Part shown: positions 21,410 through 29,798 of the stretch, one piece after another
Layout of the letters: every line of letters starts with the position of its first letter
How positions within the stretch are numbered: the first letter of the stretch is position 1
Origin: SIG480 sp045537045
GTDB lineage: Bacteria; Bacillota; Clostridia; Oscillospirales; JAAYXM01
DNA length: 64,000 nt
Direction of reading: 5' to 3'
Assembly: GCA_045537045.1 (NCBI GenBank)
Contig: JAZSOS010000043.1
Span: forward strand, 1 to 64,000
Notes under the pieces: model-generated
The model's database searches: none
The model's input: only the letters and a program-made list of their open reading frames with translations
Told to the model about the DNA's origin: nothing
Program-made: the position numbers and the translations under genes

Positions 21410-23110
21410 ATGTCTGAGTATTCAGAGCGGCTGGAACAGCAAGCTGATTTACTTTGGCAAAACGTTGCCGGCTTTGAACAGAAAGCACTGCAACGCATAG
21501 GAGAACGCATTAAGGCTATAGGCAAAATGAGTGTTGCCGATGCACAGGCTATAAACAACGCAGCGTTTGTAAAACAGGATATGCAGGCGATTACAAAAGA
21601 GCTTGCACGCGTTACGGGTATGAACATTGCCGAGGTCGAAAAGATGTATGGCGAGCTTATTGCGTCTCAGCACGACGCGAACAAGGTTCTTTATGATTAC
21701 CGTGGCAAGATGTTTGCTCCGCTCTCGGAAAATCGTGAGCTGCAGGCAATGGTTCGGGCGTTTGCCAAAACCTCAGGTGAGTCGATGATAAATCTGAGCA
21801 TGACAAAGGCACTCGGGCTCATAAATAGACGCGGGAACTTTATCGGCCTGCAGAAATACATATACGACGCATACGGGAAAGCGGCGGTTGCAGTAACCTC
21901 CGGAACCGCGGATTTTAATAGCGCGGTACGCGATACAATCCGTGAACTGGGTGGAAGCGGAATGAGAATTGACTACGGTGGCGGAGTAACGCGTAGGCTT
22001 GATACGGCAGTTCGCCAGAACGTCTTGTGGGGTGCCAAGCAGGTCAGCGTTGAGTACAACGAGATGATTGGTGAAGAGCTCGGATGCGATGGCATTGAAA
22101 TCGACTGGCACTCAAACCCGCGACCGAATCACGTGTTCATGCAGGGGAAACAGTACGCATTAGGTGGGGGCAAGACCGTTAACGGCATCACATACGAAAG
22201 TGCAGACCGTGCGCTTGAAGCGCTTGCTGATTATGGATGTTTGCATTTTAAAACACCTATTATTTTGGGCGTTTCGGAACCGACACACTCTTCTGAAGAG
22301 CTACGCCGGCTTAATGAGCAGAACAAACGCACTTTCGATATTGACGGGAAGCTAATGACCGGATATGAGTGCCGACAGTCTATGCGGTGGCTCGAAACAG
22401 AGGTTCGTAAGCAACGTGATATAAAAACCGCGGCACAAGCGAGTGGAGATAAGAAACTTGTCCGTGAGTGTAACGAAAAAATCAAACTCTATACTGAAAA
22501 GTATAATCAGATAGCTGATGTGTCTGGAATCAAGCCTCAGTACCAAAGAATGGGCGTTGCCAAGAACCGAGGTGTTGACAATGCAAAAACACAAGGTTAT
22601 AATATATCAAAAGGGCTGTCTGCCAAAATCGGCGAAGAGGGTGTTCCGCTTCATGAAGAGCCTAAATTGATAAAGCGCATAGACTATTCAGATAAAGCAG
22701 CAGTTGCCGAAACTATAACAGAGTTTGAACAGTTTGTTATGAATGATGAAATAGAAAACGCCCTCGTTATCACAAGAAACGGGGAAATATATCGTTGTTA
22801 TGGAATAAAGAATCGAGTGTTCCCGGATTACGACTTGGGGGATAAGTTGCGCGGTGCAACTGTGAGCCATAATCATCCTATAGATGAGACATTAAACACG
22901 TTCAGTAAAGATGACTTGCAACTATTCTTAGAGTACAAACTGGATTCGTTACGTGGATGCGACGAAAAATACATTTATGAATTCACGTGGGACAGTGAAA
23001 ATATCGACGAAATACCGGATGAATGGGATTCTGAAGAAAACTATTGGCATGCGAAAATGATTCAAAAAGCGAGTGAAGCAAAAGTTGGTTATAGGAGATG
23101 GAAAAGGTGA
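21410..23110 (+). CDS. Minor capsid protein with C-terminal HNHP (JAB-like) domain
   Basis: The product has 566 residues. Residues about 1-300 match the phage minor capsid 2 family (helical, IDWHSNPRPNHVFMQGKQYA near 225-245). A linker follows. The C-terminal 130 residues form an extra domain with NALVITRNGEIYRC and VSHNHPIDETLNTFSKDD (about residues 485-502), a His-x-His-Pro ... Ser-x-x-Asp pattern like JAB/RadC metal sites. In temperate phages C-terminal extensions of head morphogenesis proteins are often polymorphic toxins delivered with DNA. A small acidic protein follows with 13-bp overlap. Toxin role is inference. Confidence 0.82.
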   Translation: MSEYSERLEQQADLLWQNVAGFEQKALQRIGERIKAIGKMSVADAQAINNAAFVKQDMQAITKELARVTGMNIAEVEKMYGELIASQHDANKVLYDYRGKMFAPLSENRELQAMVRAFAKTSGESMINLSMTKALGLINRRGNFIGLQKYIYDAYGKAAVAVTSGTADFNSAVRDTIRELGGSGMRIDYGGGVTRRLDTAVRQNVLWGAKQVSVEYNEMIGEELGCDGIEIDWHSNPRPNHVFMQGKQYALGGGKTVNGITYESADRALEALADYGCLHFKTPIILGVSEPTHSSEELRRLNEQNKRTFDIDGKLMTGYECRQSMRWLETEVRKQRDIKTAAQASGDKKLVRECNEKIKLYTEKYNQIADVSGIKPQYQRMGVAKNRGVDNAKTQGYNISKGLSAKIGEEGVPLHEEPKLIKRIDYSDKAAVAETITEFEQFVMNDEIENALVITRNGEIYRCYGIKNRVFPDYDLGDKLRGATVSHNHPIDETLNTFSKDDLQLFLEYKLDSLRGCDEKYIYEFTWDSENIDEIPDEWDSEENYWHAKMIQKASEAKVGYRRWKR

Positions 23111-23304
23111 CCAAAGAAGAGGCAAAAAAAGAATATATCAAAATAATTGATGAGGCGAACCAAAAGTGTGACGAAATAGAAAAAGAAGCCAAGAAAAAAG
23201 GTTTGTGGTCGCCTGGATTGGATTCCAATAATCATTTGTTCAGGGAAGTGGACGAGGAAGCCCTTCGAAAAATAAAGGAACTCAAAGCTCAGGTAGATGA
23301 GTGA
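23098..23304 (+). CDS. Small charged protein, possible partner or immunity protein
   Basis: The product has 68 residues, helical and rich in Lys and Glu (KEEAKKEYIKIIDEANQKCDEIEKEAKKK, then EEALRKIKELKAQVDE). It starts inside the end of the minor capsid gene (13-bp overlap) and is followed by a terminator. The tight coupling to a gene with a toxin-like tail suggests an immunity or chaperone role; no homology supports it. Confidence 0.5.
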   Translation: MEKVTKEEAKKEYIKIIDEANQKCDEIEKEAKKKGLWSPGLDSNNHLFREVDEEALRKIKELKAQVDE

Positions 23305-23324
23305 GTTTCACAACTTAATAAATC

Positions 23325-23362
23325 AACTACTGTATAACAATGTTGTACGGTAGTTTTTTTAT
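23325..23362 (+). terminator. Rho-independent terminator after the minor capsid pair
   Basis: AACTACTGTATAA pairs with TTGTACGGTAGTT (13 bp, three G-U) followed by a T-run. It would split the head operon or attenuate it before the scaffold gene. Confidence 0.8.
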
Positions 23363-23445
23363 ACACTTTTGTCCGGAATGACGCGAAACTAACAATCCGA
23401 AGCGGAAAGAAACCGCGAGAACAAACTGAAAGGAGAAATGTCAAA

Positions 23446-24024
23446 ATGACAAGAGAAGACATCAAAAAGCACATTGAGGGAGTAACAGACGAGCAGATTA
23501 ATGCCCTTCTTGATATCCATTCAGCCGATATCGGAAAGGCGAAGCGTGATTATGACGCAATAAAGCTTGAAAATGACACTCTCAAAAAGGACAAGGAAGG
23601 TCTTGAGAATAAAATCTCGGAGCTTTCGGAAAAATCAAGCTCAGCTGATGATTATAAAAAGCAGCTTGAAGATCTGCAGAAGCAGATAAAGGAAGAAAAA
23701 GAGCAAGCAGAGGCAGACCGCCTTGCAAAGGAAAAGGCGGCGGCGATTGCAACGCGCTTCGATTCGGTTGTGGGTGAGAAGAAGTTCGCTCACGATGCAA
23801 TCCGCGCTGATTACCTCGCAAAGTTCACGGAAGCTGTTGGAAATGAAACGAATGCCGGCAAATCCGACAGCGATATCTTCACTCAGCTTACAAAAGACGA
23901 TGCCGGAGCGTTTGAGAACGTTGTAGCATACAAGCTTGAGGGTGGACGTCCTGGCTTTGACGGAGAGGCAATCGACGATGCAAAGGCGCGTGAGATTATG
24001 GGTCTTCCGCCTCTGAAAAACTAA
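23446..24024 (+). CDS. Capsid scaffolding protein (GP20-like)
   Basis: The product has 192 residues. Central coiled coil rich in Lys/Glu (LEDLQKQIKEEKEQAEADRL), and C-terminal VAYKLEGGRPGFDGEA with a hydrophobic end. It sits directly before the major capsid gene, as scaffold genes do. Internal core of the prohead, removed before DNA entry. Confidence 0.85.
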   Translation: MTREDIKKHIEGVTDEQINALLDIHSADIGKAKRDYDAIKLENDTLKKDKEGLENKISELSEKSSSADDYKKQLEDLQKQIKEEKEQAEADRLAKEKAAAIATRFDSVVGEKKFAHDAIRADYLAKFTEAVGNETNAGKSDSDIFTQLTKDDAGAFENVVAYKLEGGRPGFDGEAIDDAKAREIMGLPPLKN

Positions 24025-24043
24025 AAGAAAGGAAAATTAAATT

Positions 24044-24907
24044 ATGGCAAATGTAATAGCACTTTTTAAAAAGTATATCGCCCTTCTTGATGAAGTATAC
24101 AAGCACTCCGCAACTTCGGCTGTGCTTGACGGAGATTCGTCACTTGTACAGATGGGCGCAAACACAAATGAGATTATCGTCCCGAAACTCTCTATGGACG
24201 GACTTGCGGAATACTCACGCAACGACGGCTATGTGAAGGGTGATGTTAATCTCACGATGGAAACGGTTAAGTTCAACTATGACCGTGGCAGAAAGTTCTC
24301 TGTCGACGCGATGGACAACGAGGAGACTGCGGGAGCAGCTTTTGGTAAGCTCTCAAGTGAGTTTATCAGAACACGCGTGGTTCCGGAAATGGATGCTCTT
24401 CGTTTTGCAATGTATGCAAGCTGTGAGGGAATATCTTTAGCTACAGGCACGCTCGCAGACGGAAACGCAGTTCTTGCAGCACTTGTTGCAGGTCAGAGCA
24501 AGATGGATGAGGATGAGGTTCCGGAGGAGAACAGAATTCTTTTTATCACCCCGACGTGTTACAATGCTGTTCGCGCGGTTGACACAACCAAGTCCAGAGA
24601 GGTTCTCGACTCTTTCTCAAAGATTATCAAGGTTCCGCAGAGTCGCTTTAATACGCAGATTACCCTTAACGATGGTAAGAGCGAAGGTGAAGAGGTTGGT
24701 GGCTTTACCGCAACCGGAAGTGATATCAACTTTATGATTATTCATAAGCCTGCGGTTCTGCAGTATCCGAAGCACGTTGTTAATAAAGTTATCTCTCCGG
24801 AGGACAACCAGGACAGCGACGGATATCTCTTCTTCTACCGTGCATACGGCCTTGCCGATGTATACGAGAACAAGCTTGCAGGCATCTATGCACACTCTAA
24901 GGCGTAA
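24044..24907 (+). CDS. Major capsid protein
   Basis: The product has 287 residues. The sequence (IIVPKLSMDGLAEYSRNDGYVKGDVNLTMETVKF ... DRGRKFSVDAMDNEET) is of the coat-protein type found in A118-like phages with HK97 fold. Good RBS (AAAGGAAAA). Follows the scaffold gene by 19 bp. Expected to be the most abundant virion protein. Confidence 0.88.
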   Translation: MANVIALFKKYIALLDEVYKHSATSAVLDGDSSLVQMGANTNEIIVPKLSMDGLAEYSRNDGYVKGDVNLTMETVKFNYDRGRKFSVDAMDNEETAGAAFGKLSSEFIRTRVVPEMDALRFAMYASCEGISLATGTLADGNAVLAALVAGQSKMDEDEVPEENRILFITPTCYNAVRAVDTTKSREVLDSFSKIIKVPQSRFNTQITLNDGKSEGEEVGGFTATGSDINFMIIHKPAVLQYPKHVVNKVISPEDNQDSDGYLFFYRAYGLADVYENKLAGIYAHSKA

Positions 24908-24920
24908 GGGGGTGTAAATT

Positions 24921-25016
24921 ATGTCGAAGGTTATAGGAAAGAAGAAGCTCGGCAAACCGAAACGGGAAAAGCCGGAACAGGAGGAACCGAAACAGGAAGG
25001 CACTTCGGATAAATAA
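24921..25016 (+). CDS. Tiny Lys/Glu/Pro-rich protein
   Basis: The product has 31 residues (KKKLGKPKREKPEQEEPKQE). Starts at ATG 24921 after AAGGGGGTG. Could be a head accessory peptide or a fragment; similar tiny basic genes follow the coat gene in related phages. Confidence 0.4.
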   Translation: MSKVIGKKKLGKPKREKPEQEEPKQEGTSDK

Positions 25017-25036
25017 CGAAACGGCGGTGATACGGT

Positions 25037-25444
25037 ATGGATAGGTATGGTATATCTTATACAGATTATCTCAGAATGGGCGGTAATTCGTATTCTAATT
25101 CTAAGGAGGGAAGAGGACTGTTTGAAACTGCTGCTCAATATGCACATGCAGCCATATATAACGCAACAAAAGGGAGAATGGGATGGGGTATAGACGATCC
25201 CAACCACTATGTTCCTCATGCTGTGTCAGAGCTTTCTTTTGAGATTATAGAGCTTTACGCTGCATATGCATCAAGACGCGGAATTACAGGCAAGAGTCAG
25301 TCTTCGGACGGTGTTTCTGCAAGCGAGACTTGCAGGTCGCTTGCAGAGAGGGAGGCAGAGGTTGATGAACTCATCCTCAGATATCTTGAAAATGAGACAC
25401 TTCCGGACGGAACTCCGCTTTTGTATCGTGGGTGCAGTGTATGA
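25037..25444 (+). CDS. Head-tail connector protein (gp6-type)
   Basis: The product has 135 residues, helical (AHAAIYNATKGRM ... AVSELSFEIIELYAAYA ... AEREAEVDELILRYLE). Position after the coat gene and length match the connector adaptor of siphophages. It overlaps the next gene by 4 bp. Confidence 0.65.
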   Translation: MDRYGISYTDYLRMGGNSYSNSKEGRGLFETAAQYAHAAIYNATKGRMGWGIDDPNHYVPHAVSELSFEIIELYAAYASRRGITGKSQSSDGVSASETCRSLAEREAEVDELILRYLENETLPDGTPLLYRGCSV

Positions 25445-25857
25445 CGGATTTGTGGAATAAAACGGTTACGGTATACAACAGTATTCCTGCTGAGAAAGAT
25501 ATTCCGAGAAGCTTTTGTCGCGCGGTGATAAAGAAATGCTTTTGTCGCAGTGAACTTACAAGTTCAAGTGCGGATACGACGGTTGAGAAGCGCACGTCTC
25601 ACCCTCGGCTCCGTACCAAAGACATTTCAGGATATTTGCCGCCCGAAAGTTATTATTCTCTTTCTGAGGAAAAACGGGCGAACAAATACACCGTGCAAAT
25701 CGGGGATTTTATCGTTTTCGGCGAAGTTGACGATATGGTGACAAATGCGGCAGAGTATGCAGAACTGCAGCAGAGGTACCGTGAACGCGGTTTTCGTGTC
25801 ACGTCCGTATCGGTCAACATTCACGGTCTGAACGTGGACCATATCGCAGTGTCGTAG
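25441..25857 (+). CDS. Head closure / minor capsid protein
   Basis: The product has 138 residues from ATG 25441 (ATGA overlap). Beta-rich (NKTVTVYNSIPAEKD, YTVQIGDFIVFGEVDD, HIAVS). Occupies the place of the head-closure or minor capsid 1 protein in A118-like phages. Confidence 0.65.
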   Translation: MTDLWNKTVTVYNSIPAEKDIPRSFCRAVIKKCFCRSELTSSSADTTVEKRTSHPRLRTKDISGYLPPESYYSLSEEKRANKYTVQIGDFIVFGEVDDMVTNAAEYAELQQRYRERGFRVTSVSVNIHGLNVDHIAVS

Positions 25858-25867
25858 GAGGAAATGC

Positions 25868-26374
25868 ATGAGCAAAACAGCAGAGCTATTTGAGTTTATG
25901 CGCAAATGTCCGGGGCTTGAAAAGCTCTGGAGCATAGGAACGACGGAAGCAGCGGGGGAGTCGGTGATTCTTCCGCAGGGCGCAAGCGAAAAGGTACAAA
26001 GGAACGAGAAAACGGATGTTAATGGGGATTACATTTGTAATATACATCCGTATCCGTCTGTGTACGAGGATTATCAGATAAACTGCTTCCGCTTCTATGA
26101 CGGACAGGACAGCAGCGCACCGGAAGAGAACATCAACGTTCTTACATTCGATGAGGTACGTGGGATATGTGACTGGATTGAAATGTGTAACGAAGCGGAG
26201 TTTCTTCCAGAGATAACCGGCGAAACCGTGACCGAGATAGAATGCAATCCGCCCGTTCCGCAAATACGCTATGTAAACCACGCAGAGAACATTATAGCCT
26301 TTTTTATAACAGTGCGGGTTCGCTACATAAACCGTGCAAGACGGCGGGTGATTGAGCGTGAATGCCAGGCTTGA
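25868..26374 (+). CDS. Minor capsid / tail-completion protein
   Basis: The product has 168 residues (TAELFEFMRKCPGLEKLWS ... YEDYQINCFRFYDGQD ... AFFITVRVRYINRARRR). Position suits the minor capsid 3 family of A118-like phages. Ends overlapping the next start. Confidence 0.55.
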   Translation: MSKTAELFEFMRKCPGLEKLWSIGTTEAAGESVILPQGASEKVQRNEKTDVNGDYICNIHPYPSVYEDYQINCFRFYDGQDSSAPEENINVLTFDEVRGICDWIEMCNEAEFLPEITGETVTEIECNPPVPQIRYVNHAENIIAFFITVRVRYINRARRRVIERECQA

Positions 26375-26783
26375 ACTGAACGAGCAGCGAATCCGCGAAA
26401 AAATCAAAAATGACCGTTTCGGGAAGTTTGCAGCCACGACGTGGAAAAAGCTCATTGACCCATACACGCCAAAGGATAGCGGCGTTATGCAGGACACGGC
26501 TAAAATCCGGCCGTGGGAAATAGAGTACATCCAGCCGTATTCTGCCTATCAGTATTACGGCGAAGTCTATGTGGATCCCAAAACCGGAGCAGCGGGGTTT
26601 CTTACCGATGAAGGGTGGAAATCCCGCAAGGAAGTGAAGAAAATTCCCTCCGGAAGAGAATTGCAATATCAAAAAAACAACCCGTATTCCACGCATCACT
26701 GGGATGAGGCGGCAGAAAAAGCGGGGCAAAAAAACAAGCTGTACCGTACACTTAACAGCGCACTAAGAAACGGACAGTATTAA
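26358..26783 (+). CDS. Minor capsid 2 / tail-completion protein
   Basis: The product has 141 residues from GTG 26358, chosen for spacing to GGGTG. YTPKDSGVMQDTA, YSAYQYYGEVYVDPKTG and LQYQKNNPYSTHHWDEAAEK match the phage minor capsid 2 pattern (strip of Y-Y-G-x-V then H-W-D). Likely joins head and tail. Confidence 0.75.
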   Translation: MNARLELNEQRIREKIKNDRFGKFAATTWKKLIDPYTPKDSGVMQDTAKIRPWEIEYIQPYSAYQYYGEVYVDPKTGAAGFLTDEGWKSRKEVKKIPSGRELQYQKNNPYSTHHWDEAAEKAGQKNKLYRTLNSALRNGQY

Positions 26784-26799
26784 AGATTGGAGGGAGAAT

Positions 26800-27342
26800 A
26801 TGTCATCAGAATTTAACAGTTTTGCAAATCCAAAGATTGAAACAAAAAGGTTCAAGATTTACGCCGATGTCGGAGGCACAACAACTCCGAACTGGGAGCT
26901 TCAGGGCAGAGGCGTTGAAAGCTGGACTATTGAGGAAAACGAGGACGTCACAAAGACTCCTGATGTTCTCGGCTTTGTTGATATCGAGCGCGGTACGGCA
27001 CAGCCGACACAGAGCGGAGTCGTTGTACGCTTGCGTAAAGAAAGCAAGCTCGGTAAGCTTCTCTTCGATGCATGGTATTCGGGCGACAAGTCAAAACTCG
27101 ATGCGTTGAAGATTTTGCAGAAGTTTGAGTTTGTCGATGGTGCAAATGCGGACACGTGTCTGGCTCGTCTTGAAGAGGACGTTTTGATTTCGGTCAACTC
27201 GTTCAACGGCGAAGCAGGCGGGTATCTGTCCTTTGACATTGATATCCATTACGCAAACAAACGCACTTGCGGTACAATGCCTAAGGAAGACGGCGAAACG
27301 ATAACGTTCACGCAGAACACTGCAACAGCCAGTGAGGAATAA
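26800..27342 (+). CDS. Major tail protein
   Basis: The product has 180 residues, beta-rich (WELQGRGVESWTIEENEDV ... TPDVLGFVDIERG ... DVLISVNSFNGEAGGYLSFDIDIHY). Position before the chaperone-like genes and tape measure fits the tail-tube subunit. Followed by a terminator, giving a separate high-level transcript end. Confidence 0.75.
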   Translation: MSSEFNSFANPKIETKRFKIYADVGGTTTPNWELQGRGVESWTIEENEDVTKTPDVLGFVDIERGTAQPTQSGVVVRLRKESKLGKLLFDAWYSGDKSKLDALKILQKFEFVDGANADTCLARLEEDVLISVNSFNGEAGGYLSFDIDIHYANKRTCGTMPKEDGETITFTQNTATASEE

Positions 27343-27348
27343 TACGAG

Positions 27349-27382
27349 AGCCGTCTCTTCTTAACTGGAGAGACGGCTTTTC
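27349..27382 (+). terminator. Terminator after the tail tube gene
   Basis: AGCCGTCTCT / AGAGACGGCT, 10-bp perfect stem, then TTTTC. Placed between tail tube and chaperone-like genes, where it would limit downstream expression. Confidence 0.8.
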
Positions 27383-27405
27383 ATTAAATCAGGAGGTTTT
27401 GTATA

Positions 27406-27846
27406 ATGAAGCTGAATACAGGAAAGATAGCTTTTCCCATTGAGTTTGATAATGGGGATAAACAGAATATATATTTCAATCCGAATGATCCGAACTTATC
27501 CGTCCGCCTTAAAGATTTTCAGGACAGGGTTTCGGAGAGAATAAAGGAACTTGATGATGTCCGGCTCGATGCAAAGGGAACACCTGAAGATGTTGAAAAA
27601 ATCGAAGAGTTCCGCCGAATCCAGAATGTCTTGTATGAAGAACTCGATGTTGCATTTGGCGGCGAGGTCTCTGCAGTAGTGTTTAAGCACTGCTCACCTT
27701 TCGCAATTGTAAACGGCGATTATTTTCTTATGCAGTTCATCGAAGCGATAAGACCGGAGATAGAAAAGCACATAAAGAAGGCGAGCTCGGCCGTTGAGGC
27801 GAAGATGAAAAAGCATCTCGACAAGTACGGAGCGTATAAAAAATGA
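27406..27846 (+). CDS. Tail assembly chaperone-like protein
   Basis: The product has 146 residues, acidic N-terminal (IAFPIEFDNGDKQNIYFNPNDPN), helical C-terminus (EKHIKKASSAVEAKMKKHLDKY). Position between tail tube and Gp15 corresponds to the tail chaperone G. Overlaps the next gene by 4 bp. Confidence 0.65.
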   Translation: MKLNTGKIAFPIEFDNGDKQNIYFNPNDPNLSVRLKDFQDRVSERIKELDDVRLDAKGTPEDVEKIEEFRRIQNVLYEELDVAFGGEVSAVVFKHCSPFAIVNGDYFLMQFIEAIRPEIEKHIKKASSAVEAKMKKHLDKYGAYKK

Positions 27847-28403
27847 CGTGGGATTTGCCCGTTTCCGTAACTGCAGACGGTAGGAAATATCCGATACGAA
27901 ACAGATGCGATTACCGCGTTGTTCTCGATGTTCTGGAGGCGCTCAACGACGAAGAGCTTCCGCCTGAATACAGAATGGAGTGTGCACTGCGTATTTTCTA
28001 TAAGGATTTGACGGATGCGTGCGATACGGAGACACTTGTACGTGAGATGCTCAGAATTATAAATTACGGTGAAGAAGAAAGTGAGACCGAGCGTGAACAG
28101 GAACGGCCGCGTCTTATGGACTGGTCGCACGATTTCCCGCAACTTTCCCCGCCGGTGAGCCGCATTCTCGGGTATGATGTCCGCACGCCCAGAAAATACA
28201 CCCATTGGTGGACGTTTCTTGCTGGATATTTCGAGATAGGCGAATGCACCTTCGCAAACATTATTTCAATCCGGAATAAGCGCATGAAAGGGAAAAAGCT
28301 TGAAAAGTGGGAAGAGGAATTTCTTCGCGATAACCGGAAGCTTGTTGAACTGCCCCGCGCTCTTTCTGCCGAAGAAGAGGCGTTTTTGCTTGCAGATTGG
28401 TAA
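27843..28403 (+). CDS. Gp15-family tail protein
   Basis: The product has 186 residues (FPQLSPPVSRILGYDVR ... HWWTFLAGYFEIGECTFANIISIRNKRMKGKKLEKWEEEF). This W-W-T-F ... G-E-C-T-F ... R-x-K-x-x-x-G-K-K-L pattern is the Gp15 family of A118-like phages, the second chaperone-like gene upstream of the tape measure. Here a 2.7-kb cargo island separates it from the tape measure. Confidence 0.85.
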   Translation: MTWDLPVSVTADGRKYPIRNRCDYRVVLDVLEALNDEELPPEYRMECALRIFYKDLTDACDTETLVREMLRIINYGEEESETEREQERPRLMDWSHDFPQLSPPVSRILGYDVRTPRKYTHWWTFLAGYFEIGECTFANIISIRNKRMKGKKLEKWEEEFLRDNRKLVELPRALSAEEEAFLLADW

Positions 28404-28437
28404 AAATAGTGTTTTTTGACAAATTTAAACATTTTTC

Positions 28438-28466
28438 TTGCATATCCTTGAAATATAATATATAAT
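28438..28466 (+). promoter_or_regulatory. Promoter of the structured RNA
   Basis: TTGCAT (28438-28443), 17 bp, TATAAT (28461-28466). The expected +1 near 28473 falls on the first arm of the long hairpin. Confidence 0.6.
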
Positions 28467-28471
28467 AAGCG

Positions 28472-28684
28472 TGTCACACCAATAAAATATCTTTAAGATG
28501 GAATATATTTTCTCTTATATCTTAACTCGAAAAGGGGTATCTTTCTTTGTGAAGGGTGCATCCTCTGTTTTCTTATCCCTTTTTGAGGGCGTATAAGAGA
28601 AATGTAATTGGTGTGACAACCTTACAAACAGAGTCGTGCATTTTTCATGTGCAGCTCTGCTTGTCGGGGTTGCACATTTTTTAT
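28472..28684 (+). ncRNA. Structured RNA with nested long-range hairpins and terminator
   Basis: Outer stem TGTCACACCAAT (28472-28483) with ATTGGTGTGACA (28607-28618), 12 bp exact. Next stem TTTCTCTTATA (28509-28519) with TATAAGAGAAA (28592-28602), 11 bp exact. A third stem pairs CTCGAAAAGGG with CCCTTTTTGAG, one mismatch. A terminator-like hairpin, ATGTGCA / TGCACAT plus T-run (28647-28683), ends the unit. Together with the promoter this makes a self-contained ~210-nt RNA, or a leader controlling the 28705 gene whose RBS follows. Confidence 0.6.
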
Positions 28685-28704
28685 TTTACAAGGAGGAAAA
28701 CGTT

Positions 28705-29481
28705 ATGGGATTGTTTTCATCAAAGGCAACATGTGCTGTTTGCGGGGAAATTTGCGGCTCAAAAAAGTTTCCAATCAAGGACAAATTGTGGGTGTGTCAG
28801 AAGTGTTATAAAGCTGCTGGATTTACTGTTTTGGTACCTACAAAAACTATGACAGCGGAGGCTATTAAAGAGACAATAAAGAGCAGAGAGGGCAATGCGA
28901 AAAAGCTTGAGACGTTTCAAGTGACAAAGGAAGTTGCCGGATGGCTCAAAGTGGACGAAAATGCGCGGGAATGGTTTATTCCTGACGGATTTGGCGGAAA
29001 GGTAAAGAATCCCCGTATTCATTCTTATGATGATGTTATTGACTTTGAACTGTTAGAAGATGGAGGCTCAATTGTAAAAGGCGGTCTTGGTCGTGCGGTA
29101 GCTGGAGGTATTTTGTTCGGAGGTTTGGGCGCACTTGTAGGTGGAGCAACCGGAAAAAGAACCGGAAAACCGACCTGCACTTCTTTGAAAATTAAAATTA
29201 CTTTGAATGATATGGCATCACCGACAGAATATATATACCTGATTACATCGGAAACCAAGAAGAATAGTATAATATATCGAACCTGCGAAAGCCAAGCACA
29301 AGAAATATTGTCTTTATTCCAGGTTATGTGCGATTCCAATAAGAGTATTCCGACAGCTCCACCAGTTGTGCAGGAGCAAAGTGCAGCTGACGAAATAGCT
29401 AAATTCAAGCAGCTTCTTGATAGCGGCGTTATAACAGAGGAAGAGTTTGAAGCAAAGAAAAAGCAGTTGCTCGGTCTTTGA
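28705..29481 (+). CDS. Cargo protein with DUF4428 zinc ribbon and SHOCT tail
   Basis: The product has 258 residues from ATG 28705 behind AAGGAGGA. N-terminal zinc ribbon CAVCGEICG ... WVCQKCYKAAG, a central globular part with a Gly-rich hydrophobic stretch (AVAGGILFGGLGALVGGATG), and a C-terminal SHOCT motif (IAKFKQLLDSGVITEEEFEAKKKQLL). Such proteins are found on membranes or in oligomers; function unknown. It lies between Gp15 and the tape measure with its own promoter and terminator, so it is lysogen-expressed cargo rather than a tail gene. Confidence 0.8.
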   Translation: MGLFSSKATCAVCGEICGSKKFPIKDKLWVCQKCYKAAGFTVLVPTKTMTAEAIKETIKSREGNAKKLETFQVTKEVAGWLKVDENAREWFIPDGFGGKVKNPRIHSYDDVIDFELLEDGGSIVKGGLGRAVAGGILFGGLGALVGGATGKRTGKPTCTSLKIKITLNDMASPTEYIYLITSETKKNSIIYRTCESQAQEILSLFQVMCDSNKSIPTAPPVVQEQSAADEIAKFKQLLDSGVITEEEFEAKKKQLLGL

Positions 29482-29493
29482 ATTTAAATACAT

Positions 29494-29525
29494 AAACCCA
29501 CGTTTGTTTTGAAGCGTGGGTTTTT
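29494..29525 (+). terminator. Terminator of the DUF4428/SHOCT gene
   Basis: AAACCCACG / CGTGGGTTT, 9-bp perfect stem with TTTTT. It could also end the antisense RNA that comes from 29764. Confidence 0.8.
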
Positions 29526-29563
29526 CTATGCTCAAACTTTTTTCAGAAATCTTTTAAAAACAC

Positions 29564-29592
29564 TTGACAGGTGTGTACCTTTATGGTATAAT
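29564..29592 (+). promoter_or_regulatory. Consensus promoter of the small toxin-like gene
   Basis: TTGACA (29564-29569), 17 bp, TATAAT (29587-29592), exact consensus. Confidence 0.85.
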
Positions 29593-29622
29593 AAATACAT
29601 CAAATGAGGAAGGAGGAAGCCA

Positions 29623-29733
29623 ATGGCAAGGCGAAAGAAAAAGAAATCCACCATAAGCGACCGTCTCATTGATGCTCTGGTAGATTTCTTAGTCGGACTA
29701 TTACTCTTAATCATCGGTAAAATGATTGAGTAA
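29623..29733 (+). CDS. 36-residue membrane peptide, candidate type I toxin
   Basis: MARRKKKKSTISDRL then IDALVDFLVGLLLLIIGKMIE: a basic N-terminus and one membrane helix. RBS GAGGAAGGAGG, consensus promoter 31 nt upstream, and a GC hairpin (29739-29756) right after the stop. An equally strong promoter faces it from 29764-29792, so an antisense RNA would cover its 3' half. This is the usual arrangement of Firmicute type I toxin-antitoxin loci; the peptide itself matches no named toxin I can recall. Confidence 0.65.
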   Translation: MARRKKKKSTISDRLIDALVDFLVGLLLLIIGKMIE

Positions 29734-29763
29734 TAGGTGGAGGGGGAAACCCCTCCTATACCG

Positions 29764-29792
29764 ATTATATTTCAAAACAGTGCCATTGTCAA
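29764..29792 (-). promoter_or_regulatory. Consensus antisense promoter facing the small toxin-like gene
   Basis: TTGACA (29792..29787), 17 bp, TATAAT (29769..29764) on the minus strand, exact consensus. The RNA would start near 29757, inside the hairpin after the toxin-like ORF, and run left over it, perhaps to the hairpin at 29494-29525. No leftward ORF with an RBS follows. Confidence 0.75.
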
Positions 29793-29798
29793 GTGATT

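Noticed and set aside
28556..28852. 98-codon ORF across the structured RNA
   Set aside because: It reads through the hairpins and terminator and out of frame into the DUF4428 gene, with no RBS.
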